This document shows positions 8,482 to 12,401 of a stretch of DNA of 12,401 bases, one piece after another. Positions within the stretch are counted from its first letter, which is position 1, and each line of letters opens with the position of its first letter. The position numbers and the translations under genes were made by a program. A model generated the notes under the pieces. That model had not been told where the DNA came from. It saw only the letters and a list, made by a program, of their open reading frames with translations, and did not search any database. The stretch is from positions 1 through 12,401 of the forward strand of contig JBMNSS010000076.1 in assembly GCA_050945315.1 (NCBI GenBank), given 5' to 3'. The stretch is from DTU080 sp050945315 (GTDB taxonomy: Bacteria; Bacillota; Limnochordia; DTU080).

Positions 8482-9441
8482 GTGGACATTGCACATAGGT
8501 GGATGAGCCTTCCGCACGAGTGGCAGCCCCTGTTCGAGCGATGGGCGGAGGATCCGAAAAACGAGGTGGTTGTTCATTCATGGCCGCAGTACGGAGGCCA
8601 GAAAGTATTGGGATTGACCTGGGGCCGCCCGGATGCCCCGGTTCGCCTGATGGCAGCGGTTCCCCATGCGCATGAGCCCGCAGGCACGGCAGCTATGGTT
8701 GATCTGGCCGCGCAGCTGATCACGGGACGGCACCTGGATGGGGCGGCCACGGAGCTGCCGATGGAAGAGATCCGGGAGAAATGCTTGATCACCCTTCTGC
8801 CTGACACGAATTCGCAAGGGCGGGCCAAGCGTTCCGTACGCTGTTGGGATGGTGCTCATGATGACGACACCTTCCTGAAGATAGTCTTTGGCATCGCCGC
8901 CGACGGGAGCCGCTTCGGGCGCTATCCGGAGTGGAGCCTGAAAGAGCACCGGCCTCGGCAGATTGGCATCGAATATGAACAGGTGACGGACGATCTTTTC
9001 GTGGAGCCCAACACCAGCCGCCGTTCCACGCATTTCAAAGCCATAACGCAGTTGCATGCCCGCTACGGGCATACTCATTTCTTGGACATGCATCAGCATG
9101 AACAGCCTCCGGCGGCCATCCTGCCGGCGGACTTTGAGGAGTTTTCGCCGGAAGATCAGGCCAAGACCATGGCTTGGGCTAAGGCGATAATCGACGGCTT
9201 GTCTGCCGTGGGAGCCGATCCGCGGCCGGAACCAGTCATCTCGTACAGAGGACAGGAGCGGCAGCGGTTTTTCCAGGCTTTTTGGCGCGATACCTGCCCG
9301 GGAATGTTTAGGCTGGTCTCCGAAGTGCGCAACAACCTGGACCGAAAAACCGGGGTGCCGACAACCATGGAACAGCAGCTCACCATGGCCAACGCGGTTC
9401 TTGTGGGGACCATCAAGCATCTGATGGAAACGGCGAAATAA
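8482..9441 (+). CDS. M14-like zinc carboxypeptidase / deacylase, cytoplasmic
   Basis: 319 residues from GTG 8482, with AGGAGG 7 nt upstream. Visible M14-type features are: the zinc motif HxxE in PHAHEPAG (H62, E65); DTNSQGRAKR (108-117) in the place of the substrate-binding Asn-Arg region; a third zinc histidine in LDMHQHE (H204, possibly H206); and a candidate general-base glutamate E281 in RLVSEV. The length suits the compact M14 branch that includes succinylglutamate desuccinylase and aspartoacylase relatives. No signal peptide is present, so it should act in the cytosol. It is divergent from the lyase and converges on SBP1. By context it could remove an acyl or amino-acyl group from imported oligosaccharide, but the substrate is unknown and a true peptidase role is equally open. 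A long antisense ORF covers nearly the whole gene but has no supporting signals. Confidence 0.85.
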   Translation: MDIAHRWMSLPHEWQPLFERWAEDPKNEVVVHSWPQYGGQKVLGLTWGRPDAPVRLMAAVPHAHEPAGTAAMVDLAAQLITGRHLDGAATELPMEEIREKCLITLLPDTNSQGRAKRSVRCWDGAHDDDTFLKIVFGIAADGSRFGRYPEWSLKEHRPRQIGIEYEQVTDDLFVEPNTSRRSTHFKAITQLHARYGHTHFLDMHQHEQPPAAILPADFEEFSPEDQAKTMAWAKAIIDGLSAVGADPRPEPVISYRGQERQRFFQAFWRDTCPGMFRLVSEVRNNLDRKTGVPTTMEQQLTMANAVLVGTIKHLMETAK

Positions 9442-9452
9442 GGCGGACGCAC

Positions 9453-9478
9453 GGAGGGTGGGGACGGTCCCACCCTCC
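9453..9478. terminator. Bidirectional terminator-like hairpin between convergent genes
   Basis: GGAGGGTGGG (9453-9462) pairs perfectly with CCCACCCTCC (9469-9478) around a 6-nt loop. It starts 11 nt after the M14 stop and ends 11 nt before the SBP1 stop. Neither strand has a U-tract after the stem, so it may be Rho-assisted, or act as a 3' end barrier that protects both mRNAs. Confidence 0.7.
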
Positions 9479-9489
9479 AAAGCGTGTGA

Positions 9490-10731
9490 CTATCGGGAAA
9501 AATGCTCGTCCATCATGGCGGTGAACAGGCGCTGCAGTTCCGACAGGGCCACCTCAACGGCCGTGGCTCCTTGCCATATTTGTTGAGCCACGGGATGGGT
9601 CAAAAACGGCAGGCCGGCCGGATGTGCCCAGTACTGATTGGCCCCGCCGTAATCCATGGCCTCTACGAAAGCAATGATGTTTTTGGGCGGGGAGATGCGC
9701 AGGAAGGTCTGCGCCGCGATCTTGGTCTGCGTAGGTATCACTCCGCCGAGAGCATGAAGCTCCAGCGACTGCTTCGGTTGCATGATAAACCGCACGTAGT
9801 CTTTTGCCTCATGGATGTTCGGTGAAGTGGCGGGGATGGCCCAGGTCTCCGGGCTCATAAATGTCGTCCGGCTGCGTTCGGTGCCTACCGCGAGCGTGGG
9901 CAGGCCGACCACGTCCCAGTCAAAATGAGCACCTTCTCTGAACTTCGGGACGTCGAAGACACCTCGGCCCACCATGGCCACCGATCCGGCCAAGGCGTTT
10001 CTCAGGCTGTCTCCGCTGGGGGCGTGAACTCCGCTGCGTCCGGATCTCAGATCCGCAAACAGCCGCACTCCGGCCCGGCGTACGGGATCCAGCAGATTCA
10101 GCGATCTTCCCTCATCGGTATAGAGCGTTCCTCCGTAACCCCAGGCCATATGAGGCCAGTACATCTGCAATCCCCATTGATCCGGCTGTCCGTCCCCGGA
10201 GGTATCCCGCGTCAGAGCCTTGCTCATGGCAAGAACCTCATCCCAGGTCCAACTATCGCGGGGGAACTCCAAGCCCGCTTCGCGCAAGAGATCCTTGTTG
10301 TAATACATCGTATGGCAGTTGATCCCGTGAGGTATGGTCAGCAGGCGGCCTTCCCAACGTGAGGAGATCAGTGCGCCCGGGTGGATGTCTCTGATGGCGG
10401 GATCTTTCTCAAACAGATCATCGAGGGGCAGCAGGTTGTCGGCAAAGGTATAAAATGCCGCCCCCAACCACATGACGTCAATCGGCGTACCGGCGGCCAT
10501 CATCGTGAGTAAGAACTCCGTGTAGTTTCCGGCTACCCTGATCACATCGACGGTGACATTGGGATTCAGCTCATGGTAGCGTTCAGCCCATTTCTCATAG
10601 ACCGGAAATCTCTCCGGCGAGCTGGCTTGGGCCGAAAAGGTGATCGTGGTTTTGGCGGCCAAAGCCGAAGTGTTTCCAGCCGTCAAGACGGCCGCGACAA
10701 CGATACTGGTCACCCACTGTCTGAAACGCAT
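9490..10731 (-). CDS. ABC transporter sugar-binding protein, CUT1/UgpB type (SBP1)
   Basis: 413 residues from ATG 10731, with GGGAGG (10745-10740) 8 nt upstream. The signal peptide has a basic start, a hydrophobic core and a likely ALA/LAA cleavage near 25-26, with no lipobox cysteine. The mature part shows the extracellular solute-binding family 1 (COG1653) pattern: ITFSAQ at the start; AAGTPIDVMWLG (79-90); LPLDDLF (101-107); WEGRLLTIPHGINCHTMYYN (126-145); SWTWDEV (160-166); and an Asp-rich loop DTSGDGQPDQWG (176-187) like the calcium-binding loops of this family. It should bind an oligosaccharide outside the cytoplasmic membrane and deliver it to MalF/MalG-type permeases. No permease or ATPase is adjacent, and the gene is monocistronic between a divergent and a convergent neighbour. 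It must use permeases encoded elsewhere, perhaps those beginning at 12315. Confidence 0.93.
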   Translation of the reverse strand: MRFRQWVTSIVVAAVLTAGNTSALAAKTTITFSAQASSPERFPVYEKWAERYHELNPNVTVDVIRVAGNYTEFLLTMMAAGTPIDVMWLGAAFYTFADNLLPLDDLFEKDPAIRDIHPGALISSRWEGRLLTIPHGINCHTMYYNKDLLREAGLEFPRDSWTWDEVLAMSKALTRDTSGDGQPDQWGLQMYWPHMAWGYGGTLYTDEGRSLNLLDPVRRAGVRLFADLRSGRSGVHAPSGDSLRNALAGSVAMVGRGVFDVPKFREGAHFDWDVVGLPTLAVGTERSRTTFMSPETWAIPATSPNIHEAKDYVRFIMQPKQSLELHALGGVIPTQTKIAAQTFLRISPPKNIIAFVEAMDYGGANQYWAHPAGLPFLTHPVAQQIWQGATAVEVALSELQRLFTAMMDEHFSR

Positions 10732-10769
10732 CTTGCATACCTCCCGATACCCTTCTTTTGGACAACTAC

Positions 10770-10781
10770 AATAGATCTATT
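10770..10781. promoter_or_regulatory. Perfect 12-bp palindrome, possible operator
   Basis: AATAGATCTATT is fully self-complementary. It lies about 39 bp upstream of the SBP1 start and beside a copy of the TTGTCYRA motif. Its size and place suit a dimeric regulator, but AT-rich palindromes of this size can also arise by chance. Confidence 0.3.
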
Positions 10782-10864
10782 ATGGCGGAATTACCCATGT
10801 TCCTTCCTATTCATCAGGCGGTAGTGAAAGAGAGCGATAGAAAATAAGATAAACGGATTTTAGA

Positions 10865-10905
10865 AACGCCGAAGCGTTGCTGAAGAGAGGCGGGTTTCAG
10901 CCGCC
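10865..10905 (+). other. Two tandem small hairpins in the SBP2 upstream region
   Basis: AACGC-CGAA-GCGTT (10865-10878) and GGCGG-GTTTCAG-CCGCC (10889-10905) each form a 5-bp perfect stem. They lie 80-120 bp before the SBP2 GTG. No U-tract follows on the plus strand. They could be leader RNA structure or a binding site; no known riboswitch class is recognised. Confidence 0.25.
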
Positions 10906-10970
10906 GGCATCTAAAGGAAAAAAAGGGCCAGTTGTCTAAACACAAAACTGATTGAACCATTGGGGAACGA

Positions 10971-10976
10971 AAGGAG
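10971..10976 (+). promoter_or_regulatory. Ribosome binding site supporting the SBP2 GTG start
   Basis: AAGGAG lies 8 nt before GTG 10985, and a complete signal peptide starts at that codon. The next in-frame starts would cut into the signal peptide. Confidence 0.75.
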
Positions 10977-10984
10977 TCTTTGAC

Positions 10985-12401
10985 GTGAAAAGAGTGGGAT
11001 TGAGTTCGTTCGTGCTGCTCGCGCTCATCTTCTCGCTTGCGGCTGCCGTCGGACTGGCTAAAGAGATCACGTTCTTGACGGTCGGTTATTCAGGCGAGTT
11101 GATAAACTACCTGCGGAACGAGGTCGTACCTGAGTTCAGGGAGAACTACGGGGCCGATGTGGTCATGTTGACGGCCAATTGGAATACCCGTATGGAAAGA
11201 ATCATCGTCCTTACGGCAGGAGGCACGCCCCCTGACGTGGTCTGCACCGGCGCATATTCACCTTACGAAGAAGGCTCTTTGGGAATGCTGGAGCCTTTGG
11301 ACAACTACCTGGCCCGGTGGCCTTTGACCCCCCGGTTTTCCAAGGGTCTGTGGGACGCCGTGAGCTGGCGTGGTCGCATTTACGCGGTGCCACAGAACTT
11401 GAGCCTGCGAGGTATCGCCTACAACAAGGAGCTCTACGCTGAAGTCGGTCTCGATCCCGAAAGACCGCCGATGAGCTGGGATGAGCTCACGCAGTTCGCC
11501 CAACGGCTGACCCGCGTTGAGGGAGATATGGTCGCCGTTCAGGGCATTAAGCTTGAGACCACTCCGGCGGGGGCGGCGCAGTGGTTCTTCTGGTTCTTGC
11601 GACAGGCCGGTGTAGCGGAGATCGATTCTGATCAGATGACATCAAATCTGATGCGTCCTGAGGCCATCGATGCTCTGCAGACCTTGCAGGAGCTCTATGC
11701 GGCCGGACAACACGGTTTGCCGGTTATGTCGGGCGCGTACGTCAAAGGTCGCGAGGCCATGCGTTGGCTCTTCCCGTCAGGTGTGTCCTCCATGATAGCC
11801 CAAGATCCTGACATCATGGGCCGGACGGGCGTTTTCGCACCGCGGCGCACGCCGGAGAGCAGGCCGGTGGCCCATGTCTTTGCCAACGGGCTGGCCATAC
11901 CCAGTGCCAGCAAGAACAAGGATCTGGCCTGGGAATGGATTTCATCGTTGTACCAAGACGATGTGCTCTATGAAATACAGCGCATCAGTTGGTTTTTCAG
12001 CGGCCGTCTCGATTTCCTCAACCGGATGAGAGAGGTCCAGCCGGGCATCGAGTACTGGTATGCCATGGATCAGTATATCCAGGCCTCGGTGTTTCCTCCG
12101 CCGCGTGATGTTTCTCAACAGGAGCTGGGCAACCAAGTCCTGAAGGCCTGGAGACTGGAGACCTCTCCTTTGGCGGCCCTGGAGCAGACTCATGCTCTGT
12201 GGACCCGACTGCTCGCCGACTGGAAAGCCGATATCGAAAGCCGATATCGAAAGCCGATATCGAAAGCCGATATCGAAAGCCGATATCGAAAGCCGATAGC
12301 GGGAGGAGCGCCGCATGAGGTCAGTCGGCAAGAAGGCGGTCCTGGTCATCAACTAATTGGTGTTGGCGGGTCCGATCGCTCAAGCCGGCGCGGTGATCAC
12401 G
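10985..12401 (+). CDS. ABC transporter sugar-binding protein (SBP2); 3' end out of phase through a 13-bp tandem repeat, no stop in window
   Basis: From GTG 10985 the frame stays open to the right edge (472 codons). The N-terminus is a type I signal peptide (hydrophobic 5-24, likely GLA-KE cleavage after 25) without a lipobox. Family 1 solute-binding features follow: EITFLTVG; TAGGTPPDVVCTGAY; LEPLDNYL; WRGRIYAVPQNLSLRGIAYN; MSWDELTQFAQRL; and near the end WISSLYQD and LLADWK. Homology-like sequence ends at about codon 414 (W413, K414). Codons 414-439 are then translated 13-bp repeat (KADIESRYRKPIS and a near-copy), followed by a tail rich in Gly, Arg and Ser that reads across the next gene's start in another frame. 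Removing the five perfect units restores DWKADSGRSAA and a TGA overlapping the next ATG (ATGA), clearly the normal end. The gene thus looks like the first gene of a binding protein-permease operon with an altered C-terminus. The periplasmic sugar-binding fold itself should be intact. Confidence 0.9.
   Translation, partial: MKRVGLSSFVLLALIFSLAAAVGLAKEITFLTVGYSGELINYLRNEVVPEFRENYGADVVMLTANWNTRMERIIVLTAGGTPPDVVCTGAYSPYEEGSLGMLEPLDNYLARWPLTPRFSKGLWDAVSWRGRIYAVPQNLSLRGIAYNKELYAEVGLDPERPPMSWDELTQFAQRLTRVEGDMVAVQGIKLETTPAGAAQWFFWFLRQAGVAEIDSDQMTSNLMRPEAIDALQTLQELYAAGQHGLPVMSGAYVKGREAMRWLFPSGVSSMIAQDPDIMGRTGVFAPRRTPESRPVAHVFANGLAIPSASKNKDLAWEWISSLYQDDVLYEIQRISWFFSGRLDFLNRMREVQPGIEYWYAMDQYIQASVFPPPRDVSQQELGNQVLKAWRLETSPLAALEQTHALWTRLLADWKADIESRYRKPISKADIESRYRKPIAGGAPHEVSRQEGGPGHQLIGVGGSDRSSRRGDH
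12224..12301. repeat. Tandem array of a 13-bp unit (five perfect copies plus one with a single mismatch)
   Basis: AAAGCCGATATCG is repeated at 12224, 12237, 12250, 12263 and 12276. A sixth unit at 12289-12301 reads AAAGCCGATAGCG and is probably the original unique sequence. Each perfect unit contains the self-complementary octamer CGATATCG. The unit length is not a multiple of three, so each change in copy number shifts the frame of the SBP2 gene in which it lies. The next gene's ribosome site (GGGAGG, 12301-12306) begins on the last base of the array. Confidence 0.97.
12315..12401 (+). pseudogene. Start of a likely sugar ABC permease gene with an in-frame TAA at codon 14 (partial)
   Basis: ATG 12315 has GGGAGG (12301-12306) 8 nt upstream and overlaps, as ATGA, the TGA that would normally end SBP2. 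The frame reads MRSVGKKAVLVIN, then TAA (12354-12356), then LVLAGPIAQAGAVIT to the edge. The hydrophobic run continues on both sides of the stop, as expected for the first transmembrane segment of a CUT1 permease interrupted by one changed base (TAC or TAT to TAA). Gene order after a sugar-binding protein supports a permease. Only 29 codons are visible, so the family call is inference from context. A sequencing error, a later restart at TTG 12357 or GTG 12360, or a true pseudogene all remain possible. Confidence 0.45.

Larger units (their letters stand above)
10732..10984. promoter_or_regulatory. Divergent control region between the two sugar-binding protein genes
   Basis: The 253 bp hold a perfect 12-bp palindrome AATAGATCTATT (10770-10781) and two opposed near-identical 11-mers. 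AGTTGTCCAAA on the minus strand (10767-10757) and AGTTGTCTAAA on the plus strand (10930-10940) differ at one base; each points at the gene it precedes. Two short hairpins lie in the leader of the plus-strand gene. The arrangement suggests a shared sugar-responsive regulator, but no regulator gene is in view. No confident -35/-10 pair was found on either strand. Confidence 0.5.

Noticed and set aside
8578..9480. 300-codon minus-strand ORF antisense to the M14 gene
   Set aside because: It mirrors the coding strand of a gene with clear zinc-binding motifs, has no ribosome site and shows no recognisable domain. It is a shadow of GC-rich coding DNA.
10757..10940. TTGTCC/TTGTCT read as plain -35 hexamers
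   Set aside because: No acceptable -10 follows at 16-18 bp for most copies, and the copy at 10758-10765 would place the -10 over the SBP1 ribosome site. An operator reading fits better, though -35 use of single copies is not excluded.
12224..12301. The 13-bp array as a CRISPR array or replication iterons
   Set aside because: Units abut with no spacers, so it is not CRISPR. The array lies inside a coding frame with no replication gene or AT-rich unwinding region nearby, so iterons are unlikely.
11942..12352. 136-codon minus-strand ORF with FDIGFRYRLSISA repeats, as a repeat protein
   Set aside because: The periodic peptide is only the reverse reading of the 13-bp array, and the rest is antisense to the sugar-binding protein.

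Overview
The window reads as a carbohydrate-scavenging locus of an uncultured or little-studied bacterium, joined on the left to a giant helicase-nuclease gene. Strong GGGAGG/AGGAGG ribosome sites, two GTG starts and a moderately GC-rich base composition fit a deep-branching Bacillota-like lineage. The extracellular solute-binding proteins carry type I signal peptides without a lipobox cysteine, which hints at a two-membrane cell (Limnochordia-like would fit). That placement is inference only; there is no rRNA or other taxonomic marker here.

Layout. (1) Positions 1-4567, minus strand: one uninterrupted reading frame of at least 1522 codons that runs off the left edge. It encodes an SF1 helicase of the UPF1/DNA2 type whose Walker A and Walker B halves are split by about 680 mostly helical residues. 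A Vsr/MTES_1575-type endonuclease domain follows near its C-terminus. (2) 4568-4933: non-coding, or with one doubtful 64-codon ORF, plus a hairpin just after the next gene's stop. (3) 4934-8188, minus: a secreted heparinase II/III-family polysaccharide lyase of 1084 residues with an N-terminal carbohydrate-binding-like domain and C-terminal beta domains. (4) 8189-8481: divergent control region. (5) 8482-9441, plus: a cytoplasmic M14-like zinc carboxypeptidase/deacylase. (6) 9453-9478: a strong hairpin between converging genes. (7) 9490-10731, minus: an ABC sugar-binding protein (SBP1). (8) 10732-10984: a second divergent control region. (9) 10985 to the right edge, plus: a second sugar-binding protein (SBP2), whose 3' end holds a tandem array of a 13-bp unit. 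The start of a likely permease gene follows at 12315.

Working model: the lyase cuts an acidic polysaccharide outside the cytoplasm, and SBP1/SBP2 capture the oligosaccharides for CUT1-type import. The M14 enzyme may remove an acyl or amide substituent inside the cell. A short motif, TTGTCYRA, occurs six times as three opposed pairs, one pair in each of the three larger intergenic regions, and may be a shared operator.

The most striking local feature is the 13-bp array. Thirteen is not a multiple of three, so gain or loss of a unit moves the end of SBP2 through three outcomes: a normal stop overlapping the next start (ATGA), an early stop, or read-through past the next gene's start. The copy number seen here gives read-through. 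The downstream gene also has an in-frame TAA at codon 14. The transporter operon is therefore either length-variable and switchable, decaying, or misassembled at this point. The helicase-nuclease is the other candidate for a notable system, as a possible single-protein defence factor.
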